From Bradyrhizobium campsiandrae (GTDB lineage: Bacteria; Pseudomonadota; Alphaproteobacteria; Rhizobiales; Xanthobacteraceae): DNA of 64,000 bases. Shown one piece after another: positions 42,056 to 51,135 of the stretch. The position numbers and the translations under genes are program-made. Numbering within the stretch: position 1 is the stretch's first letter; the number at the start of each line of letters is the position of its first letter. A model generated the notes under the pieces. It worked only from the letters and a program-made list of their open reading frames with translations, did no database searches and had not been told where the DNA came from. The DNA is taken from assembly GCF_014529705.1 (NCBI RefSeq), contig NZ_JAANIH010000046.1, positions 1 to 64,000 on the forward strand, read 5' to 3'.

Positions 42056-43945
42056 TTACAGGAATCCGATCGAGATCCAGGGAAAGACCGCGACGACGAT
42101 CAGTCCCACCAGCAGTGCCAGCAGATAGCCCCAGATCGGCTTGATGCCCTCGGCCGGATCGACGCGTCCGATGGCACAGGCCGCATAATAGCCGACGCCG
42201 AAGGGCGGGGCGAATAACCCGATACCCATCGCCAGAATGATCACCATGGCGTAGTGCACCTCGTGCACGCCGACGGCGCGGGCGATCGGAAAAAGCAGCG
42301 GCCCGAACAGCACGATCGCAGGGATCCCCTCCAGCACGCTGCCGAGGATGGTGAAGGCCAGGATGGAGACGGCGATGAAAGCCGCAGCCCCGCCCGGCAA
42401 TCCGGTCATGGCGGATGCCAGCGAACGCGAGAAGCCGGATTGGGTCAGGCCCCAGGCCATGCCTGTGGCCGTGCCGATGATGAGCAGGATCGCCCCCGAT
42501 AGCGCCGCCGTCTCGACCAGCATCGGAAACAGCCGCCGCCAGTCGAAGCGGCGGTAGACGAGCAGGCCGACCAGGGCGCCATAGACGATGCCGATGGTGG
42601 AGACCTCGGTCGCCGTCGCAATGCCCTCGACCACGGCGTAGCGGATCACGAAGGGCAGCGCGAGTGCGGGCAGGGCGACGACGAAGGTCTCGCCGATTTC
42701 GGATGCCGTGGCGCGGCGGACGTGACTCATGTCCTCGTGGCGGTAGCGCCACCACACCAGCATGCAGAGCGTGACCGCGAGCACGACGCCGGGCAGGAGG
42801 CCGCCGGTGAACAGCGCCGCAATCGAGACGCCGGTGACCGAGCCGATGGTGATCAGCACGAGGCTGGGGGGAATGGTCTCGGTCTGTGCGCCCGTCGCCG
42901 CGAGCAGTGCGACCAGATCGCCGGGCCTAGCGCCGCGCTGCTTCATCTCCGGGAACAGCACGGGCGCGACCGCGGCCATGTCGGCGGCCTTGGCGCCTGA
43001 TATGCCCGAGACCAGGTACATGGCGCCGACCAGCACGTAATGCAGGCCGCCTCTGACATGGCCGAGCAGGCTCGCCAGGAAGGCCACCATGGCCCGCGCC
43101 ATGCCGGTCATCTCGATCAAGAGCCCCAAGAACACGAACAGCGGCACCGACAGCAGGATCAGGTGGCTCATGCCCTCGTCCATCCGCCCGACCAGCACCA
43201 TCACGGGCGTGCGCGTGGTCAGTGCCAGGTAGCCGAAGATGGCGAGTCCAAAGCCGAACGCAATGGGAACACCGGCAAAGACGCAGAAGCCGGCAACGCC
43301 GACGAAGAAGATGACGAGGTTGAGATTGCCGAGTGGCCGCAAATAAGGCTGCGCCAGCCAGAACAGGCCCACGACGACGGCAACCGAAACGACGGCCGCC
43401 AGCACCATGCGCAGATCGGCTGCCCGCAGCAGCCGCAGCAACGCGAACACCGCCATCAGGCAGACGCCTGATGGCAGCGCCGCGGCGCGCCACATGTTCG
43501 AGATCTGCAGCGCCGGCGTCGTGATGAAGCTTTCCTCGTAGGCGTAGTCCCAGGACGGCCACACGATCAGCGCCAGGAACGCCAGCGCCGCAGCGGTCGC
43601 GACCAGGTCGAGATAGGCCCGCATCGCCCGTCCGGCGCTCGCGACCACGGCGGTCATGCGCATGTGCTCGGAGCGGCGGAACGCCACCGCCGCGCCCAGC
43701 ATGGCGAGCCACAGGAACAGGATCGAGGCGAGTTCGTCCGACCAGATCAGCGGCCGGTGCAGGCCGTAGCGCGCGACCACGCCGGCGAACAGGATCACGA
43801 TCTCGGCGACCACCAGAATGGCCGCCGGGATTTCGACCAGGAGGCCGAGGAGGCGCTCCGCCGAGGCCAGCAAGGAAGGTCGGCGAGGGGACTGAACAGC
43901 CACCTCGCCCGCCACTTCGATCACCTCGACCTCGATATGAGCCAT
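42056..43945 (-). CDS. Fused TRAP transporter permease, DctQ-DctM
   Basis: A 629-residue inner-membrane protein. Residues to about 190 form the small DctQ domain of four helices (with FAGVVARYGLHRPLIWSDEL, typical of DctQ). From about 205 it is the large DctM domain of many helices (PIAFGFGLAIFGYLALTT, MYLVSGISGAKAADMAAVAP, PPSLVLITIGSVTGVSIAAL, FAPPFGVGYYAACAI). Natural QM fusions are common in this group. It works with the binding protein encoded 15 bases upstream. Substrates of the family are usually carboxylates. Confidence 0.93.
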   Translation of the reverse strand: MAHIEVEVIEVAGEVAVQSPRRPSLLASAERLLGLLVEIPAAILVVAEIVILFAGVVARYGLHRPLIWSDELASILFLWLAMLGAAVAFRRSEHMRMTAVVASAGRAMRAYLDLVATAAALAFLALIVWPSWDYAYEESFITTPALQISNMWRAAALPSGVCLMAVFALLRLLRAADLRMVLAAVVSVAVVVGLFWLAQPYLRPLGNLNLVIFFVGVAGFCVFAGVPIAFGFGLAIFGYLALTTRTPVMVLVGRMDEGMSHLILLSVPLFVFLGLLIEMTGMARAMVAFLASLLGHVRGGLHYVLVGAMYLVSGISGAKAADMAAVAPVLFPEMKQRGARPGDLVALLAATGAQTETIPPSLVLITIGSVTGVSIAALFTGGLLPGVVLAVTLCMLVWWRYRHEDMSHVRRATASEIGETFVVALPALALPFVIRYAVVEGIATATEVSTIGIVYGALVGLLVYRRFDWRRLFPMLVETAALSGAILLIIGTATGMAWGLTQSGFSRSLASAMTGLPGGAAAFIAVSILAFTILGSVLEGIPAIVLFGPLLFPIARAVGVHEVHYAMVIILAMGIGLFAPPFGVGYYAACAIGRVDPAEGIKPIWGYLLALLVGLIVVAVFPWISIGFL

Positions 43946-43960
43946 GACGGCCCCAACGCG

Positions 43961-44980
43961 TTACGACAGCTTGCCGACGGCCTTTTCCAAGAGGTCCCAG
44001 GCCTGGTCACCATATTTGCTCTTCCACTCGGCATAGAAGCCGGCGGTCCGCAGCTTGTCGCGGAACGGCGCGACGGTCGGCTGGTTGAAGGTCAGGCCCT
44101 TGCCCGCGAGCTCCTGCTGCAGATTGGCATTGAGCTTGGCGGTGTCCTCGCGCTCCTTGACGGCGGCGGCATTGATGTTCTTGGCGACGATGGTGCGGAC
44201 GTCCTCCGGCAGCGCGCTCCAGGCTCTCCGGTTGGCCAGGAACCAGAAGCCGTCCCACATGTGGTTGGTCAGCGAGCAGTATTTCTGCACCTCGTAGAGC
44301 TTGGCGGTCGAGATGATCGCCAGCGGGTTCTCCTGGCCCTCGACGATCTTGGTCTGCAGCGCCGAATAGACCTCGCTGAAATTGATCGAGGCGGGCGCGG
44401 CGTCGAACGCCTTGAACATCGAGGTCCAGAGCGGCGACACCGGCACGCGGATCTTGAAGCCCTTGAAGTCGTCAGGACCATTGATCGGCTTGGTCGAGGA
44501 CGTGGTCTGGCGGAAGCCGTTGTCCCAGATCTTGTCCATGACCTCGAGGCCGGCCTTCTTGATCTCGCCGCGGACATGGGCGCCGAGATCGCCGTCCATG
44601 GCCTTCCAGACCGTGTCGTAGTCCGGGAACGCGAAGCCGATGCCGTTGATCGAGGCGGCCGGCACCAGGGTCGACAGGATCAGGCCCGACAGCGTGAAGA
44701 ACTCGACGCCGCCGGAGCGGATCTGGCTCAGCATGTCGGTGTCGGAGCCGAGCTGGTTGTTCGGGAAGATCTGGAGGTCAAACTTGCCGTTGGTTTCGGC
44801 CTTGATCGCCGCCGCCATCTCCCGGGCGCGCACGTTCAGGGGATGGGTGTCAGGCAGGTTGTTGGCGTATTTGTAGGTGAACTCGGCAGCCTGGGCACGG
44901 GCCACATAGGGCGCGCTGACGCCGCCGAAAACGGCGGTCGCGGCGGAGGCCTTGAGAAGCGTGCGGCGGGAAAAACTCAT
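43961..44980 (-). CDS. TRAP transporter substrate-binding protein, DctP family
   Basis: A 339-residue periplasmic protein with a twin-arginine signal (SFSRRTLLKASAATAVFGG). DctP-family blocks are YANNLPDTHPLNVRAREMAA, FPNNQLGSDTDMLSQIRSGG and the carboxylate-binding region GFRQTTSSTKPINGPDDFKG with Arg in FKIRVPVSPLW. It is the first gene of the operon with the QM permease and acyl-CoA ligase. The upstream 44981-45470 gap has the operon promoter, a dispersed repeat and a tandem 14-bp duplication. Confidence 0.93.
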   Translation of the reverse strand: MSFSRRTLLKASAATAVFGGVSAPYVARAQAAEFTYKYANNLPDTHPLNVRAREMAAAIKAETNGKFDLQIFPNNQLGSDTDMLSQIRSGGVEFFTLSGLILSTLVPAASINGIGFAFPDYDTVWKAMDGDLGAHVRGEIKKAGLEVMDKIWDNGFRQTTSSTKPINGPDDFKGFKIRVPVSPLWTSMFKAFDAAPASINFSEVYSALQTKIVEGQENPLAIISTAKLYEVQKYCSLTNHMWDGFWFLANRRAWSALPEDVRTIVAKNINAAAVKEREDTAKLNANLQQELAGKGLTFNQPTVAPFRDKLRTAGFYAEWKSKYGDQAWDLLEKAVGKLS

Positions 44981-45139
44981 GGGTCTGTGCTTCCTCGGAA
45001 GTTTGTTCTTGTTGTGAGATGCAAACCTATACGGACGCCGGGTCGGCAGTCATCTGCGATCTCGCGAAGCTCGCTTATTGCAGCCGGGCGACGTCGCGGC
45101 AACATCCGCTTTCGGTGTGGTCGGCCACGATCCAAAACG

Positions 45140-45163
45140 CGAAAACAACCCCATGCACAGTAG
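45140..45163 (-). repeat. Dispersed repeat, copy 2
   Basis: An exact 24-base match, on the opposite strand, to 18707-18730. Confidence 0.6.
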
Positions 45164-45348
45164 CCGCCAAGTTCGCAGGCGACATAGCGTTGGCCAACCA
45201 AGATTGGTGCTGGAACGAAGGCGGCATGGCAGCAATCCCGCCTAAATATTTGATCTTATTTGATATAAATATATTCCATAATATACCTTATGCGAATTAC
45301 GGATATGGGCGGACAGCGACGAGCCGGAACCCCCGGCCTGTTCCAGCG

Positions 45349-45376
45349 CCTCCATGGCCAAGCCTCCATGGCCAAG
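45349..45376. repeat. Tandem 14-bp duplication
   Basis: CCTCCATGGCCAAG occurs twice with no gap (45349-45362 and 45363-45376), immediately after the AT-rich stretch. Confidence 0.6.
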
Positions 45377-45470
45377 GCAAGCTGAGTTCGCGGATCGCTC
45401 TCGCCGAAGAACGGATGGCCTCGGCGAGATGTCGCAACAATCACGTATCGGTGCCCCCATGCTTTGGGGA

Positions 45471-47297
45471 TTAGCGGCAGCTGAAGCTCGAGGGCTGCGT
45501 CGCCGGGCCATGGCCGTCCCACGTCGTCCGCTGGGGATAGACGCAGACCGGATAGCTCACACTGCCATCGCGCGAGGTCAAATTGATCTCGCCCGGCGCC
45601 ACGCCCTTCTCGACCCAATCGGTCAATGCGGAGAAGAACTGGTCCTGGTCGCGCGTCGGCGTTTGGTTGGCGTTGCCCGGCAGCTTCGGCAGCGGCACGG
45701 CGTCGTTCTTGCCGGTCACGGTGTACGAGCGGCCCTGCGAGGAATGCGCGGCGCCCGGCACCAGATACATCCGCATGAATTTTGCGACCTCGGTATCGCC
45801 GCCCATCGCAGCAAGCACGCGCTCGTGATAGTTGACGTTGCCGGCCGGCGGGATCGCATCATCCGCAAGTCCGCTCCACACGATCACCTTGCGGCCGAGA
45901 TCGCGCAGCTTGGAGAGATCGGCTCTGTCGGTGATCAGATTGCTGAACAGCGTGGGCTGGAGCGCGACGTTCTTGTCGACGCCGGCAGCGAAGCCGGCAT
46001 AGTCGAGCTCGAGCCAGCGGTTGCGCTGGGCGGTCGAGGTGTTGGTGATCGGAATGGCTGACGTCGCGCTGGCATCGGCGGCGTAGCTGACGTCCTGCAT
46101 GCCGAGCGCAAAATTGTCGGTCGACGCGCTCGTGATCTGCATCGAGATCGACGTGCCCCTGGTAAACGTCCACCACAGCTGCTTCACGCCGAGCGCCTTG
46201 CCGCTGCGGGCTTCCGCCGTCTGGGCCGGATCGACGCTGCCGTCGCGGGTCGCGCCATACCAGATCTTGTTGAGGGCACCCGCCTCCTTCGCGCTCATGC
46301 AGGTCGCCTTGTCGGCATTGCTGCCGGTGACGCCCTCGCCCGCTTCGCCCGCACAGAGCAGCACCGCGTCACGGGCGGGATTGTAGTCGCAGGCAAAGGG
46401 ATCAAGCAGGAAGCCGAGGCCGGCCTTGTCGCAGGTCGCAACGGCGCGCCTGTTGGCGGCCTCGACCTTGGCGGCGAAAGCGGCGGCCTCCGGCTTGTTG
46501 ATTGCAGTGAAGCCGAGCTCGGTCTTCATCACAATCTGCGGATAGAGGCTGGTGGTGCCGAATTTCGCGATGTTCGGCGCAGGCTGCGCGATCAGGTAGC
46601 CGTCATAGAGCTCCGGATACTCCTGCAGGATCTTCAAGCCCTGGCGGCCACCCTGCGAGTGTCCGTCGTAGTAGACGAATTTCGGCGCCTTGCCGTAGTA
46701 GAGATTGACCAGCGCTTTGGTCTTGACCGCCTGCTCGACCATCGCCCGCACCGCGAAGTCGCGGAAGCCCTCGACATTGACCTTGCCGTCGGAGAGGAAG
46801 CCGAATGAGCCGTCCTGATACCAGGGCTGGCCGGCATCCGTCGTCCCCGAGGCATAACCGATATTGGCATTGACGATCGCCGGCACCTTGCTGCCGATCT
46901 TGTCGGCGTAGCGATGGCCGCCACCGACCCAGCCGCCGCCGCCATAGTTGCGGATGCGCTCGTTCCAGTTCGCCTGCGTCGGCAGCCAGACCTCGATGCC
47001 GATGCCTTCCGAATAAGAGGGCGCGGTCCTGTCTTTCTCAGCCGTGACGCCGGGACCGACCAGCAGCTTCACGAGGCAAAGATCGGCTGCCGCCGTGATC
47101 GGCTTCGGCGAATCGGGCGCCAACACCTCCTCACCCTTCTTGACTTGGCGGACCGCGATCACGGTCGTGATCTCGTCGGGATGGAAGGCAGCCTTGATGC
47201 CGTCGTCACAAGCCATCGGCTCGGCGCTCGCCGATGTCACTTGGCAGGTCGCAGCCACCAGCAATATTGCCCAAAAATTCCTTCGTGCGATCGGCAT
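45471..47297 (-). CDS. Tannase/feruloyl esterase family protein
   Basis: A 608-residue secreted esterase. The signal peptide is MPIARRNFWAILLVAATC, ending before SASA. The nucleophile elbow is YYDGHSQGGRQGL and the acid/His region includes KVIVWSGLADDAIPPAG and YLVPGAAHSSQGRS, as in tannase/feruloyl esterases (PF07519). It probably hydrolyses plant phenolic esters such as tannin or feruloyl esters. The ATG at 47297 follows GGGAGAG; the frame is open 66 bases further, but without a signal-peptide start. A palindromic operator candidate lies 62 bases upstream of the start. The 47298-47614 gap holds no gene. Confidence 0.9.
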   Translation of the reverse strand: MPIARRNFWAILLVAATCQVTSASAEPMACDDGIKAAFHPDEITTVIAVRQVKKGEEVLAPDSPKPITAAADLCLVKLLVGPGVTAEKDRTAPSYSEGIGIEVWLPTQANWNERIRNYGGGGWVGGGHRYADKIGSKVPAIVNANIGYASGTTDAGQPWYQDGSFGFLSDGKVNVEGFRDFAVRAMVEQAVKTKALVNLYYGKAPKFVYYDGHSQGGRQGLKILQEYPELYDGYLIAQPAPNIAKFGTTSLYPQIVMKTELGFTAINKPEAAAFAAKVEAANRRAVATCDKAGLGFLLDPFACDYNPARDAVLLCAGEAGEGVTGSNADKATCMSAKEAGALNKIWYGATRDGSVDPAQTAEARSGKALGVKQLWWTFTRGTSISMQITSASTDNFALGMQDVSYAADASATSAIPITNTSTAQRNRWLELDYAGFAAGVDKNVALQPTLFSNLITDRADLSKLRDLGRKVIVWSGLADDAIPPAGNVNYHERVLAAMGGDTEVAKFMRMYLVPGAAHSSQGRSYTVTGKNDAVPLPKLPGNANQTPTRDQDQFFSALTDWVEKGVAPGEINLTSRDGSVSYPVCVYPQRTTWDGHGPATQPSSFSCR

Positions 47298-47358
47298 CGG
47301 TTCTCTCCCTTCGCTTATTGTTTTCTGTTGGGCCGACGATAGCGTGTTGCCGACCTGG

Positions 47359-47376
47359 CACAATTATCCAATTGTG
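47359..47376. promoter_or_regulatory. Palindromic operator candidate upstream of tannase gene
   Basis: CACAATT, four bases, AATTGTG: a perfect 7-base inverted repeat, AT-rich against a GC-rich background, 62 bases before the tannase start. It has the look of a LysR- or GntR-type binding site. The regulator is unknown. Confidence 0.45.
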
Positions 47377-47614
47377 ACACGGACTTAACATGGTGTTATT
47401 TCTGCCCGGGCCCCCGGGGAGCCCCCACTTCCGGCTCAGGTGGCGCTCCAGCAAGCGCGCAGTGAACCGTTGCGGTGTGGATTCGGGTTGCGGCGGGTCC
47501 GGCTCGCTCACGCGAAAGATCGCCGTTGAGCGGCGCGTTGCGACGCTCGGCGGCCGTGCCAGATACGGCGAGGCCGGGCCTGGGTCCGCTAGTTCGACGT
47601 CATCTCGTTCGAAG

Positions 47615-49480
47615 TCATAGGGCGCCCACCGGCGTCGGTCGGCTTCGTTGCGGCGCCGTCTCGGTGGTCTTGGCAAGCAACGGCGCAAACTGCTCCGCGG
47701 TCACCGTCTCGTTGGCGATCAGCAATGTGACGCCGGCGTCAAGGTCGGCGCGTCGCTGTTGCAGGATGTCGCGGGCGCGACGATCGCCCTCCTCGACAAG
47801 GTTGCGCACGGCAACATCGATCTCGCGGCCCGTCGCTTCCGCAGCCGCCACGATGGTATCCTGGGTGGCAGCCATAAACGCCTGCGGTTTCGGCGCATAG
47901 GTGCGTTGCCCGACCGTGTCGTCCATGCCGTATTTCGTCACCATCTCGATGGCGATCTCGGTCGCCCGTTGAAGATCATCGGCGGCGCCGGTGGAAATGG
48001 CCCCATCGAAAATCAGGCGCTCGGACGCGCGTCCTCCCATCAACACGGCGATGCGGTTCTTCAGCTCCTCGATCGTGAGCAGGAACCTGTCCTCGGTCGG
48101 ACGCTGGATGGTATAGCCGAGGGCCCCGATACCGCGTGGGATGATCGACACCTTCTGCACCGGATCGACGCCGGGCAGGCTCGCAGCGACGAGGGCATGT
48201 CCCATCTCGTGGTAGGCAACCCTGCGCCGCTCGTTCGGGGCCAGCACCCTGCTCTTCTTTTCGATGCCGGCCACGATTCGCTCGATCGCCGTCATGAAGT
48301 CGGCGAACGAGACCTCCTCGGCTTTTCGTCTGGTCGCGGCGATTGCAGCCTCGTTGACGAGGTTGGCGAGATCGGCTCCGGTGAAGCCGGTGGTGAGGCC
48401 GGCGACCTTCTCAAGATCGACATCCTCGCCCGTGTGGATCTTGTGGACGTGCACCTTGAGAATGGCAACGCGTCCGTTCTTGTCGGGCCGGTCGACGAGG
48501 ACCTGTCGATCGAACCTCCCGGCGCGCAGCAGCGCGGGATCCAGGATCTCGGGCCGGTTGGTGGCTGCGAGCAGGATGACCCCGGCGCTCGGATCGAACC
48601 CATCCAGCTCCGACAGGAGCTGGTTGAGGGTCTGCTCCTTCTCGTCATAGCCGCCGACCGACAGCGGCCCGCGGCTGCGTCCCAGCGCATCGAGCTCGTC
48701 CACGAAGATGATGCAGGGCGCAGCCTTCCGGGCTTGCTCAAACAGGTCCCGAACGCGCGCCGCGCCGACCCCGACGAACATCTCGACGAATTCCGAACCG
48801 GAAATCGAGAAGAACGGGACGGCGGCCTCGCCAGCGACCGCGCGCGCCAGCAGGGTCTTCCCGGTGCCCGGCGGCCCCACCAAGAGGATGCCCTTCGGGA
48901 CGTGAGCGCCCAAACGGCCATAGCTCTTCGGATCCTTCAGAAACGAAACGACTTCCTGAAGCTCGAACTTCGCCTCGTCGACGCCGGCAACATCGGCGAA
49001 GGTGACCTTGATGTCCTTTTCGACATAGACCTTGGCCCGGGACTTCCCGATCGCCATCAATCCCCCGAAACCCTGGCCGCCGGTCATGCTGCGACCGAGC
49101 CAAAACCAGATCACGACGAAGACGATGACCGGGAAGATCCAGGACAGCAGGCCTTGCAGTCCGCCGCTGGCCGGAACGCCCGTTACGCTGACACCCTTTG
49201 CCGCGAGCTTTTCGGCCAAGGCGAGATCAACCCGCGCCGTGACGAACGCCGATTTTCCGCTCGGGAGCGGTTCCTTCAGTTTTCCCTGGATGGTGTCCGC
49301 TCCGACGGACACTTCGGCGAGCTTGTCTTGAGCCAGCAATTGCTCGAACTGGCTGTACGGGATGGCCTCGACGGAATTGTACGCCGTCGAAAAGAACTGA
49401 AACAGGACGAGCAGCATGCCGCCCACGAAGATCAGAGCCATCGCTATGGTCTGCTTGCGCGATATCTGTTCAGGCTCCAC
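47615..49480 (-). CDS. FtsH-type membrane AAA+ protease (divergent paralogue)
   Basis: A 621-residue protease read from GTG 49480 (GGGAG nearby). The first transmembrane helix is MALIFVGGMLLVLFQFF and the second IFPVIVFVVIWFWLGRS. The AAA domain has Walker A GPPGTGKTLLARAVAGE, Walker B IIFVDELDALGRSRG, a pore-loop stretch SEFVEMFVGVGAARVRDLFE and the second-region-of-homology arginines in RAGRFDRQVL. The zinc motif is HEMGH rather than the usual HEAGH, followed by the SDD-type GAADDLQRAT. The Ala-to-Met change keeps all metal ligands, so it should be active. It is likely a second, accessory FtsH. Small membrane proteins are divergently encoded beside it. Confidence 0.93.
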   Translation of the reverse strand: MEPEQISRKQTIAMALIFVGGMLLVLFQFFSTAYNSVEAIPYSQFEQLLAQDKLAEVSVGADTIQGKLKEPLPSGKSAFVTARVDLALAEKLAAKGVSVTGVPASGGLQGLLSWIFPVIVFVVIWFWLGRSMTGGQGFGGLMAIGKSRAKVYVEKDIKVTFADVAGVDEAKFELQEVVSFLKDPKSYGRLGAHVPKGILLVGPPGTGKTLLARAVAGEAAVPFFSISGSEFVEMFVGVGAARVRDLFEQARKAAPCIIFVDELDALGRSRGPLSVGGYDEKEQTLNQLLSELDGFDPSAGVILLAATNRPEILDPALLRAGRFDRQVLVDRPDKNGRVAILKVHVHKIHTGEDVDLEKVAGLTTGFTGADLANLVNEAAIAATRRKAEEVSFADFMTAIERIVAGIEKKSRVLAPNERRRVAYHEMGHALVAASLPGVDPVQKVSIIPRGIGALGYTIQRPTEDRFLLTIEELKNRIAVLMGGRASERLIFDGAISTGAADDLQRATEIAIEMVTKYGMDDTVGQRTYAPKPQAFMAATQDTIVAAAEATGREIDVAVRNLVEEGDRRARDILQQRRADLDAGVTLLIANETVTAEQFAPLLAKTTETAPQRSRPTPVGAL

Positions 49481-49697
49481 CCGCTTCTCCCATCGAATTC
49501 GGTTTCGATCAAACGCTACCTGCGCAGCGGTGACCTCCGCTTGACTCAGGTCAACGCGGCGCCAGCCGCGTGTCCCGCGCGCTTGCACGGCCCTCCGGAT
49601 AGTTCCTTAGGTTATGCGCCCGAATTTCGATCGTCCGATTGGCCCGCTAAAACAATCCTGCCAGCACGCATTCGGCTCGTGGACGATGGAGCCTACA

Positions 49698-49913
49698 ATG
49701 AATCACTCGGTCTACACCGCAGACAAGGCGACCCACCTGAAGGTGGTCGTATTCGCTCTGCTCACCAGTCTTGTGATCATGGCGATAACGCTGACCGCCC
49801 GCCTCGCTCATCCGGAAGTCGATGCGCGTGCCACGGCCACACAGACTGTGTTTAGGGCTCATCCAGGCCATGCGGTGACTGAACTGGCGCGGCTGAACAA
49901 GCATCCGATCTAG
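49698..49913 (+). CDS. Small single-pass membrane protein
   Basis: A 71-residue ORF starting at ATG 49698 with GGAG six bases upstream. One helix (LKVVVFALLTSLVIMAITLT) is followed by a periplasmic tail (ARLAHPEVDARATA, ending LARLNKHPI). It is divergent from the ftsH paralogue and followed 23 bases later by another small membrane ORF, so the two may form a small operon. Candidate FtsH-interacting peptides are an inference from position only. Confidence 0.6.
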   Translation: MNHSVYTADKATHLKVVVFALLTSLVIMAITLTARLAHPEVDARATATQTVFRAHPGHAVTELARLNKHPI

Positions 49914-49936
49914 ATCGAACTGGGGGAGGACACGAC

Positions 49937-50104
49937 ATGACCAATGAGGCGATCAAGGCGCTGATGGTGCTCGCGCTCTACGGGGTGCTCGAACTGACGC
50001 TGTTTTCCTCGTCCATCGCCAGATTCGCCAAGCGAACCGTGCCGTCTGGCCACCGTCGCGTGGCGAACGGTGAGGTCAGGTCGCAGGGATCGTCCCGCCT
50101 CTAG
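49937..50104 (+). CDS. Very small membrane protein
   Basis: A 55-residue ORF starting at ATG 49937 right after GGGGGAGGA. It has one helix (ALMVLALYGVLELTLFSSSI) and a basic tail ending RSQGSSRL. It overlaps the end of the convergent secreted-protein gene by four bases. The strong ribosome binding site supports it. Confidence 0.5.
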   Translation: MTNEAIKALMVLALYGVLELTLFSSSIARFAKRTVPSGHRRVANGEVRSQGSSRL

Positions 50105-50931
50105 CGCAGCGGCAGCAGCTCCATCTGGCTCTGCGCCTTCTTGACGGCCGCCGCGAACCAGCTCTGGCTGGCTGCTTCCCTGGCGAAGCACTTGGTGTAG
50201 GCGTCCATCGCCTGGTCTTCCAGCGCCATGGAATCCTGCGGGACCTTCCGCGCCATCATCCGCTTCCAGACCTTCTCGCAAGCCGGGATCTCGGCCGTCT
50301 TCACGGCCTCGGTTGCCGCGAGGAAGTAGACCTTGTCGCCCTGGATCGCGACCACATCGATTTCATGCGGGGGCCCCTTGAGGTCACCATTGCCGCGGAC
50401 GCCGAGCACGGCCACAGCGACGCTCGCAGATGCGGGCTTTGTGATCGGCAGCTCGGCATATTTGGCGAAGGCCGCGTCCTGGATCGCCTGGTAGTAGAAG
50501 CGGTCCGAGCGGAACGCCGCATCGATCTCCTGCGGCATGCCGTCCTTGCGGTGTTCGGCAAGCCAGTGCTTGAGCAGGGATGTCGTGGTCACCACGGCCT
50601 GCTGCTTGTCGCCTTCGGTTGCAAAGGCGAGCCCGTCGAGATGGCCGAAGCCGATATCGCCCTTGAATAGCGTGTCGACGTTCGACTTGCCCTCCGCCGG
50701 CAAGCCCTTGATCGTGATGTCCTTGATCGTGACCGGGCCCACCAGGCCGTGCAACACACCGGTCAGTTCGTTGAGCGCCGCGTCATGCTGCTTGATGGTC
50801 TCGTCGCTCTCCTTGGCTTTGGCGAATGTTGCGATGTAGCGGTCGCGCAAGTCGAGATAGTGCTGCTCGGGAGAGGCCGCACGCGCTGAAGTGGCGAAGG
50901 CAAACAGGCAGAGGAAGGCAAGCGATCTCAT
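50101..50931 (-). CDS. Secreted protein of unknown function
   Basis: A 276-residue protein with a signal peptide (MRSLAFLCLFAFATSARA, cut before ASPEQHY). The mature region is alpha/beta with no recognised domain: LDLRDRYIATFAKAKESDET, then helical and strand segments, and Lys/Gln-rich ends. One Cys pair is possible (CEKVWKRMM and YTKCFAREA). The start is clear. Its 3' end overlaps the small ORF at 49937. Confidence 0.75.
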   Translation of the reverse strand: MRSLAFLCLFAFATSARAASPEQHYLDLRDRYIATFAKAKESDETIKQHDAALNELTGVLHGLVGPVTIKDITIKGLPAEGKSNVDTLFKGDIGFGHLDGLAFATEGDKQQAVVTTTSLLKHWLAEHRKDGMPQEIDAAFRSDRFYYQAIQDAAFAKYAELPITKPASASVAVAVLGVRGNGDLKGPPHEIDVVAIQGDKVYFLAATEAVKTAEIPACEKVWKRMMARKVPQDSMALEDQAMDAYTKCFAREAASQSWFAAAVKKAQSQMELLPLR

Positions 50932-51135
50932 TGCAAAGTCCAGGCAAGCCAGGGAGCGATCTCCTGGCTTTGTGGCCGCGCCGGGCCCGAAGGTTCATCC
51001 AGGACGCCGTAGCCGCGCCGCCGGAGAACCAATCCTTCACCATGCCCTGCGGGTTCGATTGAGCCCCGGGAACCCCGGCGGTAAAATTACCCTCAGTGTT
51101 TTCGGTGGATGCTGGGCATCCCGGGGGCGACGTCC

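Larger units (their letters stand above)
44981..45470. other. Intergenic region, AT-rich in part
   Basis: About 490 bases between the TRAP operon and the tannase gene, which runs on the same strand. It contains the second dispersed repeat (45140), an AT-rich stretch at about 45245-45300 that contrasts with the rest, and a tandem duplication at 45349. Short open frames here lack ribosome binding sites. Confidence 0.5.

Noticed and set aside
45019..45474. 151-codon plus-strand frame between the TRAP operon and tannase
   Set aside because: It is composed of dispersed repeat sequence and the tandem duplication, without a ribosome binding site or domain.
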